DNA from: Blattabacterium cuenoti
Lineage (GTDB): Bacteria; Bacteroidota; Bacteroidia; Flavobacteriales; Blattabacteriaceae
Assembly: GCF_014252435.1 (NCBI RefSeq)
Contig: NZ_CP059220.1
Span: 1-64,000 of the forward strand
DNA: 64,000 nt
Direction of reading: 5' to 3'
The notes under the pieces were generated by a model, which saw only the letters and a program-made list of their open reading frames with translations, did not search any database and was not told the DNA's origin. Of the stretch, positions 28,062 through 38,573 are shown in pieces; position 1 is the first letter of the stretch, and each line of letters starts with the position of its first letter. The position numbers and the translations under genes were made by a program.

Positions 28062-28135
28062 GATCACGTAGCTCAAATGGATAGAGCTACTGCCTTCTAA
28101 GCAGTAGGTTACAGGTTCGAATCCTGTCGTGATCA
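28062..28135 (+). tRNA. tRNA-Arg (anticodon UCU)
   Basis: Acceptor stem GATCACG/CGTGATC with discriminator A, anticodon stem ACTGC/GCAGT around loop CTTCTAA giving UCU for AGA/AGG, and T arm ACAGGTTCGAATCCTGT. It follows tRNA-Pro by 4 bp, so the three tRNAs are probably one transcript. Its last three bases are the reverse complement of the clpP stop codon, giving a 3-bp convergent overlap. Confidence 0.96.
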
Positions 28136-28816
28136 TCTTTTTTTAGAATGTTTTTTTTCTAAAACTTCATCAATCATTCCATATTTTTTTGCATCATAAG
28201 ATGTCATCCAATAATCTCTATTTGAATCTTTTTCAATTTTTTCAATTGGCAATCCAGTATGATGTGATATAATTTCATAAAGTTCTTCTCTTAACTTTAA
28301 TAGTTCTCGAACTGTAATTTCGATATCTGAAGTTTGTCCTTCCGTTTTTCCTATAGGTTGATGAATCATAATCCTAGAATGTTTTAATGAAGATCTCTTA
28401 TTTTTCATACCTGAACATAATAAAATTGCAGCCATAGATGCAGCCATACCAGTACAAATAGTAGAGACATCTGGTTCTATGATTTGTATCGTATCATATA
28501 TTCCTAAACCTGCGTAAACATTTCCTCCTGGTGAGTTTATATATATTTGTATATCTTTTTTAGGATCAGTAGATTGCAAAAAAAGTAATTGAGCTTGTAT
28601 AATATTAGCTATGTTATCTTCAATTACAGTACCTAGAAATATAATTCGATCCATCATCAAACGCGAAAAAACATCCATTTGAGCTATATTCAATTTTCTT
28701 TCTTCGACAATATAAGGTGTCATTAATTTGACATATTCATGAATCCTTAAACTATTAATATTTTGATGTTTTACTGCATATTTTATAAATTCTTTAGATT
28801 CTTTATGGTAATTCAT
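28133..28816 (-). CDS. clpP: ATP-dependent Clp protease proteolytic subunit
   Basis: ClpP is the serine-protease tetradecamer that works with ClpC or ClpX. Translation from ATG at 28816 gives 227 residues beginning [10 protein letters not shown]; the open frame extends to a TTG at 28909, but that part is not family-like and would overlap the divergent flippase gene. The catalytic triad is visible: Ser in [10 protein letters not shown], His in IMIHQP and Asp in the DRDYWMT region ([16 protein letters not shown]). The stop codon falls inside the 3' end of tRNA-Arg. Confidence 0.95.
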   Translation of the reverse strand: MNYHKESKEFIKYAVKHQNINSLRIHEYVKLMTPYIVEERKLNIAQMDVFSRLMMDRIIFLGTVIEDNIANIIQAQLLFLQSTDPKKDIQIYINSPGGNVYAGLGIYDTIQIIEPDVSTICTGMAASMAAILLCSGMKNKRSSLKHSRIMIHQPIGKTEGQTSDIEITVRELLKLREELYEIISHHTGLPIEKIEKDSNRDYWMTSYDAKKYGMIDEVLEKKHSKKR

Positions 28817-28890
28817 TTTGTTATTTATAAATATTTTAATTATTTCATATATAAAATTACTTTTTTTAATTTTTTGAAAAAAAACTGAAT

Positions 28891-30351
28891 TTGTATAAAA
28901 AATTAGCAAAACAAACCATTATTTATTCGATAGGATCTATTTTTCCAAAAATTATCAATTATATTTTTCTAAAATTTTTTACTTTTTCTTTAAGAAGAGG
29001 AGAGTTTTCTCTTTATACGGATATGTATTCTTTATCTTTTCTAGCTATAGGATTTGTTTCTTTTGGATTAGAAAGTGCATATTTTCGATTTTTATATGAA
29101 AAAAAATATGATAAAAAAACTGTTTTTTCAACTGGATTAATCCTACAATTTTTCATTTCTACTATATTTTTTATTATATCTACAAATTGTAAAAATTATT
29201 TAATTCACATATCAGGATATTCAAATCATTCGGAATATTTTATCATGTTTTTTTTAATTGTTTTTTTTGATACCATATCCATTATTCCTATGGCTTGGTT
29301 ACGTGTAAATGAAAAACCACTTTATTATATAACTATCAATATTATTGTTGTATTCATACAGTCTATTTTGGTTTTTTACATGTTTTTTGTATATAAAAAT
29401 TTTAGAATGTCTCATAATCACTATTTACTTATTATATACAAAATAGTCAATTCTTTTACAGATAGAACTGGTTATATATTTTTTTCAAATGTAATTTCTT
29501 CTATTATAAATTTTTTATTGGTAATTCCTATTCTTTTTTATGAGTTTTTTCTCTATAAATTCAATAAAGTTCTTGCAAGAAAGATGTTATACTATGGTAT
29601 GTCTATTATGTTTGGAACAATCATTTATTCTATCAATGAAAATTTAGATAAAATTTTGATTAAAAGATTCATTTCAGATGAAATTAACGGAGCCTATTCT
29701 GCTTGTTACAAAATTTCATCTTTTATAAGTTTATATCAAAAAGTATTTCGATTAGGCATTGAACCTTTTTTTTTTAAAAAATCTAATGATTCTGATGCAA
29801 TATATTATTATGAAGAAATTACTTATTTTTTTATGTTATTTGGATTGATATTTTATGTTTTATTATGTAGTAATATTCCCATTTTTATTCAAAATATTAT
29901 TAGTAAAAAATATCATTCAGCTATTTCTATTATTCCTATTATAATGATGGGATATTTATTGTTAGGAATTTACACTAACTTATCAATTTTGTATAAAACA
30001 ATCAATAAACCCTTTGTTGGTACTTTTTGTTCTTTAATTGGATTGTTTATCACGCTATTTTTTAATACTATTTTCATATTAATTTCAAAAAAAAATTTTA
30101 TGATTCCTGCTTGGGGAACTTTTTTCTCATATGGAAGTATGCTATTTGCATTATATATTTGGATTTTAAAAAAATTTAGGAATTTTTTCACTAAAAAAAT
30201 AAAAAATATCCTATTTCATTTATTTTTAGCAATATTTACCATATTTTCTACAAAAAAAAATGAAGTAGAAATAAATTTTATTTATCAATTTTTATATTTA
30301 TTCATTATTTTCATCTTTGAAAAAAAAAGATTGTTAAATCTATTTAAATAA
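28891..30351 (+). CDS. Oligosaccharide flippase family membrane protein (Wzx/MATE-like)
   Basis: A 486-residue polytopic membrane protein with about 12-14 hydrophobic segments, in the MOP superfamily of lipid-linked oligosaccharide flippases. The N-terminus [20 protein letters not shown] is the pattern of a conserved Bacteroidota flippase found next to dut and a sugar nucleotidyltransferase, the same order as here. The start is TTG. Substrate is unknown; cell-envelope polysaccharide or lipid II are options. It is divergent from clpP (74 bp) and 18 bp from the next gene. Confidence 0.8.
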   Translation: MYKKLAKQTIIYSIGSIFPKIINYIFLKFFTFSLRRGEFSLYTDMYSLSFLAIGFVSFGLESAYFRFLYEKKYDKKTVFSTGLILQFFISTIFFIISTNCKNYLIHISGYSNHSEYFIMFFLIVFFDTISIIPMAWLRVNEKPLYYITINIIVVFIQSILVFYMFFVYKNFRMSHNHYLLIIYKIVNSFTDRTGYIFFSNVISSIINFLLVIPILFYEFFLYKFNKVLARKMLYYGMSIMFGTIIYSINENLDKILIKRFISDEINGAYSACYKISSFISLYQKVFRLGIEPFFFKKSNDSDAIYYYEEITYFFMLFGLIFYVLLCSNIPIFIQNIISKKYHSAISIIPIIMMGYLLLGIYTNLSILYKTINKPFVGTFCSLIGLFITLFFNTIFILISKKNFMIPAWGTFFSYGSMLFALYIWILKKFRNFFTKKIKNILFHLFLAIFTIFSTKKNEVEINFIYQFLYLFIIFIFEKKRLLNLFK

Positions 30352-30369
30352 AATGAAGTTTTTGATACC

Positions 30370-30735
30370 GTGAAAACAAATAATCAGTCGAAATTAGTTT
30401 ATTCTAATAATAAAAAATCTATTTTTATTAATTTTCTAGAAAGAAAATTAATACCTACAGGATTAATCCTATGCAATTTAGATAAAAAAATATTTTTATT
30501 TTTAAAAAAAACTTTTATAAAATCTATTTGCATAATTCATATTGAAAGTAATAAGGAAATAAAAATTATTGTAATTAATACTTTTTGGAAAAAAAAACCT
30601 TTAATAATTAAACCTAATGAAAAACTAGCCATCATCTCCATTATCTACAATATAAAAAATGTTTATTGGAATAATACTTTCATTTTAAAAAAAAGTATAA
30701 GAGGGAATAAATCTTTTGGAAGTACCGGAATATAA
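30370..30735 (+). CDS. dut: Degenerate dUTPase-like protein, catalytic motifs lost
   Basis: Position and residual sequence identify this as a relic of dUTP diphosphatase: RKLIPTGLILCNL (about 25-37) matches the stretch after motif I, IKPNEKLAIISI (about 80-91) matches motif IV, and SIRGNKSFGSTGI (109-121) matches motif V. Motif I (AGxDL), motif II (PRSG) and motif III (the Asp-containing GxIDxxYRGE) are gone, and the protein has 121 residues against about 145. It therefore should not bind dUTP-Mg or catalyse hydrolysis. The start is GTG. The frame is open with no stops or frameshift. It could be a late-stage pseudogene, a repurposed trimer protein, or an ORF kept by chance. Confidence 0.72.
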   Translation: MKTNNQSKLVYSNNKKSIFINFLERKLIPTGLILCNLDKKIFLFLKKTFIKSICIIHIESNKEIKIIVINTFWKKKPLIIKPNEKLAIISIIYNIKNVYWNNTFILKKSIRGNKSFGSTGI

Positions 30736-30758
30736 AAAAATAATCAAAAAATTAGATA

Positions 30759-31775
30759 ATGAAAATTATAATTCCTATGGCTGGTAAAGGAGTACGTCTT
30801 TATCCACATACTATAAATACACTTAAACCATTTTTAATTATTTCTGGAAAAACTATTTTAAATAGATTTTTATATAACTTTCAAAGGTTAATTAAATTTT
30901 TTTCAATAAAAGAAATCATTTTTATTATTCCATATTCTAAAAAAAAAATAGAAGAAAAAATATTAAATATAACTCATAGTATTATTGGAATGAATCCAAT
31001 TGTTTATTATCAAACATATCCAATCGGTACAGCAGATGCTTTACTAAAAGCAAAAAAAAATTTATCAGGTCCATTGTTTATTGCATATCCTGATTCTTTG
31101 TTTTATAATAATTCTTTTGAAAAAGAAATATATCATAAAAAAAATGTTATATGGACAAAACAGGTAAAAGATCCTCATTTATTTGGAGTTATTCAATGTG
31201 ATTCTTATGGAAAAATTATTCATTTTATAGAAAAACCAAGAAAATATCAATCTAATTTAGCTATGGTAGGTTGTTATTATTTTCATGACGGTTTTTTATT
31301 GATGAAAGAACTTGAATATTTATTAAAAAATAAAATAAAAAATAAAGAAGAATATCAACTAACATCTGTTTTAGAAAATATGAGAAAAAAAGGTGAAATA
31401 TTTATAAATAAAAATACGAATATATGGATAGATTTTGGAAATAAAAACAAAATTATTGATTCTCATTCTAAATTACTTTCTATTGAATCTAAAGAGTTAG
31501 ATTTAATTAGTAAAAAGGCTATACTAAAAAATAGTTTGATTATAAAACCTTGTTATATTGGGGATCATACTTTCATAGAAAATTCTATTATCGGTCCATT
31601 TGTTTCGATAGAACAACATGCTATAATAAAAAATAGCAATATTAAAAAATCTATTATTCAAAAATATACTAATATATCATCTGCTAATTTAACCAAAAGT
31701 ATTTTTGGAAAGTTTTCTTATTATAAAAATACTGAAAAAGAAATCAATATTGGAGATTACTCCATTTTCAACTAA
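30759..31775 (+). CDS. NDP-sugar nucleotidyltransferase (sugar-1-phosphate type)
   Basis: The 338 residues have the nucleotidyltransferase signature MAGKGVRLYPHTINTLKPFL at the N-terminus, the YQTYPIGTADALL and AYPDSLF segments of the active site, and a C-terminal stretch of hexapeptide-like repeats suggesting a short left-handed beta-helix. The family includes glucose-1-phosphate thymidylyl- and mannose-1-phosphate guanylyltransferases; the exact sugar cannot be told. It follows the dUTPase-like gene by 23 bp and likely shares its transcript with the flippase. Confidence 0.85.
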   Translation: MKIIIPMAGKGVRLYPHTINTLKPFLIISGKTILNRFLYNFQRLIKFFSIKEIIFIIPYSKKKIEEKILNITHSIIGMNPIVYYQTYPIGTADALLKAKKNLSGPLFIAYPDSLFYNNSFEKEIYHKKNVIWTKQVKDPHLFGVIQCDSYGKIIHFIEKPRKYQSNLAMVGCYYFHDGFLLMKELEYLLKNKIKNKEEYQLTSVLENMRKKGEIFINKNTNIWIDFGNKNKIIDSHSKLLSIESKELDLISKKAILKNSLIIKPCYIGDHTFIENSIIGPFVSIEQHAIIKNSNIKKSIIQKYTNISSANLTKSIFGKFSYYKNTEKEINIGDYSIFN

Positions 31776-31820
31776 AAAAATTCGTAATTTTTTTTTATAT
31801 TTGATAAAAAATTCCATTTG

Positions 31821-32018
31821 ATGGATTTTATTTCTATTGTATTTTTAATATTTTTAGGTACTTTTGGAACAACAGAAATTGTTGTGATTGTTGTTCTTGC
31901 TCTTTTACTTTTTGGTGGTAAAAAAATACCAGAATTAATGAAAGGTTTAGGTACGGGATTAAAAGAATTTAAAAAAGCTTCAGAAGAAAAAAATTCTGAA
32001 TCTGAAGAAAAAAAATAA
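31821..32018 (+). CDS. tatA: Sec-independent (twin-arginine) translocase TatA/TatE
   Basis: A 65-residue protein with a short N-terminal membrane helix ([18 protein letters not shown]) followed by the amphipathic [15 protein letters not shown] helix and an acidic, Lys-rich tail, exactly the TatA architecture. The start is ATG at 31821, preceded directly by an in-frame TTG. TatC is not in this window. A plausible substrate, ActB with its twin-arginine motif, is encoded at about 58 kb. Confidence 0.93.
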   Translation: MDFISIVFLIFLGTFGTTEIVVIVVLALLLFGGKKIPELMKGLGTGLKEFKKASEEKNSESEEKK

Positions 32019-32092
32019 ATCTTTTTTTTTACGTATTATTCCGTTTGTTCATTCACATTTATTTATAAAAAAAAAATTTTCAAAAATTAATA

Positions 32093-33178
32093 GTGGAAAC
32101 GATAACGACTAAAAATATTATGTTTTTTATATTTATTATAAAAAGCTTGATTGTCCAATCATTTTCCAAACCGTTTTCGGAACAAAATCGTATTTTAATC
32201 CATCCTAAAAATTTATTTATTCAAAGAGCTTATATTCGAAATATAGAAAAACTTTGTATGATAGTTATAGGATGCCAATCACAATTTTCATATTGTAAAA
32301 AAAACAATAAAAAAAAACAGTTTACCATAATTAATATCAATTCGGATAAATTAAAATTCAGAATTAATAGTATTAATAAAAAATCCCAAATGAGGATATT
32401 AAAATATAATACGATGGTACATGCATCCGTAGAAAAATATTTACGTATGGGAAAATATATGGGAAAAATTATATCATTATCCGATTTTTACCTTCCTATG
32501 TTTGAAGAAAAACTGAATGAATATAAACTTCCAAAAGAATTAAAATATCTACCTATTGTAGAATCTAATCTAAATCCCACTATTACATCAAAATCTGGAG
32601 CAAAAGGAATTTGGCAATTTATGCCAAAAACTGGAAAAATTTATAATTTAAATATTTTTAGAAATATAGATGATCGAAATGATCCCGTGAAATCTACAAT
32701 AGCCGCTTGTCGATATTTAAAATTTTTATACAAAAAAATAAAGAATTGGGAATTAGTCTTAGCAGCTTATAATTCTGGTATTAAAAATATATACAAAATT
32801 TTAAAGAATCACAATAAAAAAGATTTTTGGATTTTATTAAATTTTTTTTCAAAAGAAACTCAAAATTATATTCCTAATTTTATTGCCATCAATTATATAA
32901 TGAACTATTATAAAGAACATAAAATACCCGTATTCAATTATTATTGTCATAAATATAAATATAAAGAAACCATTTTAATTCCCATAAAAGAGCAAATATC
33001 TATGAGATTTTTTTCTTATAGTTTAAATATATCTCATCAAGATTTATTTTTTTTAAATCCAAAATATATTATTTTTAAATTAATACCTTATAAAAAAAGA
33101 TTGTTTCTAAGATTACCAAAACAAAAAAAAAACTATATGATTAAAAAAAAATTTAATTGGAATAATAAAAAACACTAA
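32093..33178 (+). CDS. mltD: Membrane-bound lytic murein transglycosylase (MltD-like)
   Basis: It cleaves peptidoglycan glycan strands to form anhydro ends. The 361 residues start with a hydrophobic export segment (GTG at 32093, or ATG at 32120), followed by a divergent linker and an SLT domain (about 145-260) with the catalytic Glu157 in PIVESNLNP, GAKGIWQFMP and AAYNSGIKNI. The C-terminal 90 residues resemble a single eroded LysM-like module, fewer than in free-living MltD. Retention fits the retained elongasome. Confidence 0.88.
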   Translation: METITTKNIMFFIFIIKSLIVQSFSKPFSEQNRILIHPKNLFIQRAYIRNIEKLCMIVIGCQSQFSYCKKNNKKKQFTIININSDKLKFRINSINKKSQMRILKYNTMVHASVEKYLRMGKYMGKIISLSDFYLPMFEEKLNEYKLPKELKYLPIVESNLNPTITSKSGAKGIWQFMPKTGKIYNLNIFRNIDDRNDPVKSTIAACRYLKFLYKKIKNWELVLAAYNSGIKNIYKILKNHNKKDFWILLNFFSKETQNYIPNFIAINYIMNYYKEHKIPVFNYYCHKYKYKETILIPIKEQISMRFFSYSLNISHQDLFFLNPKYIIFKLIPYKKRLFLRLPKQKKNYMIKKKFNWNNKKH

Positions 33179-33229
33179 TTATTATAAAAATTATTTTTTA
33201 TATAGATAAAAAAATTGTAATAAGGGTCT

Positions 33230-34231
33230 ATGAAGGAAAAAACTGAACAAAAAAAAAAATCTCTAAAGTTTGTATTGGATAAAATGGATAAGATTTATGG
33301 AAAAGGAACTGTTATGCAAATGGGAGATTCAAAAATTAATCATATAGAGGTTATATCTTCAGGATCCATCAGTTTAGATATAGCATTGGGAATTAAGGGT
33401 TTTCCAAAAGGTAGAATTATTGAAATATTTGGACCAGAATCTTCTGGAAAAACAACATTAGCATTACATGCAATCAAACAATCGCAACAATTAGGAGGTT
33501 TTGCAAGTTTTATAGATGCAGAACATGCTTTTGATTGTTTTTATGCTAAAAAAATTGGTGTAAATATAAACGAATTAATAATATCTCAACCAGATAATGG
33601 AGAACAAGCTTTAGATATAGTAGATAATTTGGTTAGATCTAATATTATTGATCTTATAGTTGTAGATTCTGTTGCTGCTTTAACTCCTAAAAGTGAAATA
33701 GAAGGATATATAGGAGATACTAAAATTGGATTACAAGCAAGATTAATGTCGCAAGCTTTAAGGAGGCTAACTTCTAGTATAGGAAAATCTAAAAGTATAT
33801 TAATATTTATTAATCAATTAAGAGAAAAAATAGGAGTTTATGGTAATCCAGAAGTAACAACTGGAGGAAATGCTTTAAAATTTTATTCATCAATACGATT
33901 AGATATTCGAAAAGGATTTCAAATCCGAAATGGAGAACAAATATTAGGAAATAGAACAAAAGTAAAGGTCGTAAAAAATAAATTATCTCCTCCTTTTAAA
34001 ATTGCTGAATTTGATATTTTATACGGAGAAGGAATTTCTAAAATGGGAGAAATCATCGATATGGGGGTAGAATTAGGTCTTATTAAAAAAAATGGGTCAT
34101 GGTTTAGTTATGAAAATTTTCGATTAGGACAAGGACGTGAATCTGTTAAGGATTTTTTAAAAAAGAAAGAAAATATTACCATTAAAATAGAAAATAATAT
34201 AATGAACCAATATTTCAAAATGTTATTATAA
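33230..34231 (+). CDS. recA: Recombinase RecA
   Basis: RecA catalyses homologous strand exchange and, where present, SOS induction. The 333 residues include Walker [10 protein letters not shown] (about 69-77), FIDAEHAFD, Walker [11 protein letters not shown], loop L1 around [20 protein letters not shown], and loop L2 with [22 protein letters not shown]. All DNA- and ATP-binding motifs are intact; only the acidic C-terminal tail is reduced. The retained RecA implies recombination is kept in this reduced genome. Confidence 0.97.
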   Translation: MKEKTEQKKKSLKFVLDKMDKIYGKGTVMQMGDSKINHIEVISSGSISLDIALGIKGFPKGRIIEIFGPESSGKTTLALHAIKQSQQLGGFASFIDAEHAFDCFYAKKIGVNINELIISQPDNGEQALDIVDNLVRSNIIDLIVVDSVAALTPKSEIEGYIGDTKIGLQARLMSQALRRLTSSIGKSKSILIFINQLREKIGVYGNPEVTTGGNALKFYSSIRLDIRKGFQIRNGEQILGNRTKVKVVKNKLSPPFKIAEFDILYGEGISKMGEIIDMGVELGLIKKNGSWFSYENFRLGQGRESVKDFLKKKENITIKIENNIMNQYFKMLL

Positions 34232-34238
34232 GTATAAA

Positions 34239-35033
34239 ATGAAAATTACGTTTTTAGGAACTGGAACATCTCAAGGTATTCCTATTATTGGATCTAATCA
34301 TCCAGTATGTTTATCAAACAATTCAAAAGATCAAAGATTAAGAAGTTCTATATTAATTGAAAAAAATACAAAAATATTGTTAATAGATTGTAGTCCTGAT
34401 TTTCGTTATCAAATGATTCAAAATAATCAAAAAAATATAGATGCAGTCCTTATCACACATGAACACTATGATCATATTGGTGGATTAGAAGATTTAAGAC
34501 CTATGAATTATTTTTATGATAAAAATGGAACTTTGATGATGAAATTTATACCTATTTATGGATTAGTTCGAGTTTTAGATAACTTAAAAAAAAGATATTC
34601 TTATATTTTTTCATCGGATCAAAAAAAAACTAACATAATAAAAATTTCACTAAATAAATTAACAGAAAACAATTATCCTTTTTCCATATTAAATATTAAT
34701 ATTTATCCATTAATTATATATCATGACCATATTCCTATTTTAGGATTTCGCATAAATAATTTTGCATATATAACCGATGCTAGTTATATCCCATCTTATA
34801 CTATTAATCAATTACAAGGATTAGATATTTTAGTCATAAATATATTAAGACAAAAAATTCATTCATATTCTTTTGCTATAAAAGAAACATTAAATATCAT
34901 TCAAATGATATCTTCTAAAAAAACATTTTTAACACATATTAGTCATTTAGTTGGATTTCATGATAAAATACAAAAAAAATTACCAAGAAATGTGTATTTA
35001 GCTTATGATGGTTTAAAAATTACAATAAAATAA
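34239..35033 (+). CDS. MBL-fold metallo-hydrolase (PhnP-like)
   Basis: The 264 residues begin MKITFLGTGTSQGIPIIG and contain the beta-lactamase-fold metal motif THEHYDHIGG (HxHxDH, about 75-84), a second His in LIIYHDHIPILGFRI, an Asp in YITDASYI and a final His in THISHLVGFH. This is the set of metal ligands needed for a phosphodiesterase-type hydrolase related to PhnP. The biological substrate is unknown. Its TAA stop shares one base with the ccsBA start. Confidence 0.85.
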   Translation: MKITFLGTGTSQGIPIIGSNHPVCLSNNSKDQRLRSSILIEKNTKILLIDCSPDFRYQMIQNNQKNIDAVLITHEHYDHIGGLEDLRPMNYFYDKNGTLMMKFIPIYGLVRVLDNLKKRYSYIFSSDQKKTNIIKISLNKLTENNYPFSILNINIYPLIIYHDHIPILGFRINNFAYITDASYIPSYTINQLQGLDILVINILRQKIHSYSFAIKETLNIIQMISSKKTFLTHISHLVGFHDKIQKKLPRNVYLAYDGLKITIK

Positions 35034-38000
35034 TGAAAATATTAAAATATGTATTTTTTTCATCAAAAATCCCCCCTTTTTTATTTTTAATATTTGCATG
35101 TTCCATGTCTATTGCTACTTTCTTAGAAAAAATATATTCTACAGATGTAGCTCACGTTTTTATTTATAATTCGTTGTGGTTTGAAGTTTTAATGTTTTGT
35201 ATTTTATTAAGTTTAATAGGAAATATATGGAAATATAAATTATGGAATTTTAAGAAAATTCCTATTTTTATTTTTCATATATCATTTATATTTATTTTTA
35301 TTGGAGGTTTTTTTTCTAGATATTATAATTCGGAAGGGATTCTTTCAATAAGAGAAGGGTTTGCTAGTCGAAAAATCATTTCGCAAAAAAGTTATGTAAA
35401 ATTGGAAATAAAACATAATAATTTCAAAAAAAATTATAATGTACCTTATATTTTAACTCAATTTCATGATAGATTTGAAAAAAAATTTTTATTTCAAAGT
35501 CATCCTATAAAAATAAAAATTATTAAATATATTCCATATGCAAAAGAATTTTTATCAAGGATCAAACCAATCAATCAATTTATTAGAATTGTTTCAACAA
35601 ATAATAGTGGAGAAAGAATAGAATTATTTATTAAAAGTGGAGAAAAAAAAAATATAAATGGTGTTGATTGTTCATTTAATCATGAAATACCTTTTGGTAT
35701 AAATATTTTTGAAAAAAATAATAAACTATATATAAAATCATCTTTCGATGGAAAATGTTTTAATATGATAAATCAAAAACATTTTCATATCTTAAAAAAG
35801 AACGTAAATAGTATTTTAGAATTAAAAAAATTATATCAAATTTATAATAAAAATCATTCGATTATTCATTTAGTCCTTCCAGAAGGAATTATAAAAGGAG
35901 AAATCACATATATAGAGGATAAAAAAAAACAAGATGGGAATGAAAATACTTTAAGTGCTATTACTACATTAGTTTCTTTTAAGAAACAAAATAGGTTGAT
36001 TACTTTTTTAGGAGGTAAAAATTTTGTCAAAATGAGTACTCCTTTATATATTGACAATCATCAAATATCAATTGGATATGGATCAATAGAATTAGATCTC
36101 CCGTTTTATTTAAAATTGAACAAATTTTACATAAAAAATTATCCAGGATCTAACTTACCTTCTTTTTTTAGAAGTTATATTACATTAATAGATAAAAATA
36201 AAAAAAGAAATTATTCCATTTATATGAACAATATCCTAAAATATAAAGGATACCGATTTTTTCAATCTGGATACGATCCAGACCAAAAAGGAACACATCT
36301 TTTTGTAAATAATGACTATTTAGGTACTTTTTTTTCTTATACAGGTTATATTTTTATGTTTTTTGGAATGTTATTTACTTTATTTTGGAAAGGAACAAGA
36401 TTTTCTTTATTAAAAAAAAAATTAAAAAAAATAACATATAAAAAACATATATTTTTTTTCATCATATTTATGATGCATAACCAATTGTATTCAAATAATC
36501 CTCATCAATTGGAAAATAACATTGATTTAAACGATCTATCTGATGTTATTCATATACCTAAAAAACATTCAGAAGATTTTGGTAAATTATTAGTACAAGA
36601 TTATAAAGGAAGAATTAAACCAATAAATACTTTAGCAATAGATTTACTTAGAAAAATATATAAAAAAGATTCTATAGGAGATATTGATGCAAATCAATGG
36701 TTTATATCTATACATCAAGATAATATATTTTGGACTAAAATACCTTTTATAAAAGTTGATAAAAAAGGTAGGAATAAACTTTCCGAAAAAATAAAAATGA
36801 ATAAACATTATTATGTTTCAATGATTGATTTATATCAAATAGATCCTGTTACATTAAAATTAAAATTTATTCTCGAAGAAGATTATAAAAAAGCTTTTTC
36901 AAAAGATCCAATTCAAAGAAATGAATATGATAAAACAATCATTAACCTTATAGAACGTATTGGTATTATTCATGAAATTTTTCAAGGTAAATATATCCGA
37001 ATATTTCCTATTCCATATGATAAAAATCATACATGGTCTAGTTGGATTGTATTAGATTCTAATCATCTAAATCTTGATGGTTTTTCTATGTTTAATCATT
37101 ATCTTCAATCTTTATCAGATTCTTATAATGCAAAAAATTGGAAAATTGCAGATCATGAAATAGATAAAATAAGAACGTATCAAAAAAAATATGCAAAATA
37201 TATTTTACCTGTAGATAAAAAAATATCTTTAGAAATATTTTACAACAAATTCAATATATTGTATTATCTATCTTTTTTATACGTTATTATAGGATCTATC
37301 ATTCTCATTCTTTCTTTTGTAAATATTTTTCTTGATAAAAAATATTTATTAAATTTTTCTAAATTTTTAGTTTTCATATTATGTATTTTTTTTATTTTTC
37401 AATCAGTAAGTTTAATCATAAGATGGTATATATCTGGACATGCTCCATGGACTAATGGATATGAATCTTCTGTTTTTATAAGCTGGGTTACTATTATTAT
37501 AGGTCTTTTTTTCTATAAAAATCAATTTGTTACCGGAATATCATCTATTATTTCTTCTCTATTACTAATGATTGCACATGGAAGTTCTATGGATCCAGAA
37601 ATAACTAATTTAATACCAGTGTTAAAATCTAACTGGCTTATTATCCACGTTTCTACTATTACAATGAGTTATGCATTTTTTTTTATAGGATCTTATTTAG
37701 GTTTTTTAGTTTTAATTTTATGTATAGTAAAAAAAATTTTTCCTTTATTTTATAAAAAAATCCAAATATATATAGAAAAATTAACTATAATTAATGAAAT
37801 GTGTTTAACTGTAGGTTTGTTTCTTTTAACTATAGGTACTTTTTTAGGATCTATTTGGGCGAATAACAGTTGGGGCCGTTATTGGAGTTGGGACCCAAAA
37901 GAAACATGGGCTCTTATTAGTATTATGATTTATGCATTTGTATTGCATGTTCGGTTAATACCATATATAAATAAAAATATATTATATTTTAATTCTTTGA

Positions 38001-38203
38001 GTGTTTTTTCAATAAGTTCTATAATCATGACTTATTTTGGAGTAAATTATTATTTATCTGGACTTCATTCTTATGCAAAAGGCGATCCTATTTTAATATC
38101 AAATTGGATTTATTATATATTAATTCTATTATCCATTATAACAATATTAGCATTTTATTTTGAAAAACAAGAAAAAAATATTAAACATCATATATTAAAA
38201 TGA
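35033..38203 (+). CDS. ccsBA: Fused cytochrome c synthase CcsBA (System II)
   Basis: CcsBA exports haem and attaches it to CXXCH motifs of periplasmic c-type cytochromes. The 1056-residue chain has an N-terminal CcsB/ResB half with four or so membrane helices around a large periplasmic domain (to about 460), a long periplasmic linker, and a C-terminal CcsA/ResC half with at least six helices containing the conserved GHAPWTNGYES His region and the tryptophan-rich WWD haem-handling motif SWGRYWSWDPKETW. The fusion is typical of Bacteroidota. Its clients would be ActA and ActE, encoded at 56.6-63.4 kb. Confidence 0.95.
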   Translation: MKILKYVFFSSKIPPFLFLIFACSMSIATFLEKIYSTDVAHVFIYNSLWFEVLMFCILLSLIGNIWKYKLWNFKKIPIFIFHISFIFIFIGGFFSRYYNSEGILSIREGFASRKIISQKSYVKLEIKHNNFKKNYNVPYILTQFHDRFEKKFLFQSHPIKIKIIKYIPYAKEFLSRIKPINQFIRIVSTNNSGERIELFIKSGEKKNINGVDCSFNHEIPFGINIFEKNNKLYIKSSFDGKCFNMINQKHFHILKKNVNSILELKKLYQIYNKNHSIIHLVLPEGIIKGEITYIEDKKKQDGNENTLSAITTLVSFKKQNRLITFLGGKNFVKMSTPLYIDNHQISIGYGSIELDLPFYLKLNKFYIKNYPGSNLPSFFRSYITLIDKNKKRNYSIYMNNILKYKGYRFFQSGYDPDQKGTHLFVNNDYLGTFFSYTGYIFMFFGMLFTLFWKGTRFSLLKKKLKKITYKKHIFFFIIFMMHNQLYSNNPHQLENNIDLNDLSDVIHIPKKHSEDFGKLLVQDYKGRIKPINTLAIDLLRKIYKKDSIGDIDANQWFISIHQDNIFWTKIPFIKVDKKGRNKLSEKIKMNKHYYVSMIDLYQIDPVTLKLKFILEEDYKKAFSKDPIQRNEYDKTIINLIERIGIIHEIFQGKYIRIFPIPYDKNHTWSSWIVLDSNHLNLDGFSMFNHYLQSLSDSYNAKNWKIADHEIDKIRTYQKKYAKYILPVDKKISLEIFYNKFNILYYLSFLYVIIGSIILILSFVNIFLDKKYLLNFSKFLVFILCIFFIFQSVSLIIRWYISGHAPWTNGYESSVFISWVTIIIGLFFYKNQFVTGISSIISSLLLMIAHGSSMDPEITNLIPVLKSNWLIIHVSTITMSYAFFFIGSYLGFLVLILCIVKKIFPLFYKKIQIYIEKLTIINEMCLTVGLFLLTIGTFLGSIWANNSWGRYWSWDPKETWALISIMIYAFVLHVRLIPYINKNILYFNSLSVFSISSIIMTYFGVNYYLSGLHSYAKGDPILISNWIYYILILLSIITILAFYFEKQEKNIKHHILK

Positions 38204-38573
38204 AAATATTTTATTTAAATATGAATTAGTATATTTATTTTATAAAATATTTAAAATTTTTTTTATTTTTATTTATATATTTTATTACTAATAAATTCAT
38301 TATAACAATTCTTTTTAATATTATCTATTTTTTGAACCAATCTCTGTATATGAAAGAAAAAGATGAATAATATACGTTTGATTGTGTTCAAAAAATTATA
38401 AAAGCGTTTTTTTCATGAAAAGAATAATACAATTTTATTATAATCTTTATTTTAATACATGCATTTTAAAAATTTTATAATTACAAAAAGTGTCACAAAA
38501 AAACAATACATCTTATAAAGATAACATATAATTATAAAATAACCAGTTATTTACAAAATAAGTGTATGATAAT
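38204..38573 (+). other. Gene-free region upstream of alaS
   Basis: About 370 bp with stops in all frames. No T-box, tRNA or recognisable remnant is seen. It presumably holds the alaS promoter, but no convincing TTG/TAnnTTTG pair could be fixed by eye. Confidence 0.55.

Noticed and set aside
27855-28136. 93-residue minus-strand ORF with repeated GFEPT-like phrases
   Set aside because: It is the antisense of three adjacent tRNA genes; T-arm complements give the well-known GFEP/GFEPT artefact peptides.
28817-28909. N-terminal extension of clpP to a TTG start
   Set aside because: The extra 31 residues are not ClpP-like and would overlap the divergent flippase start; ATG at 28816 fits the family.
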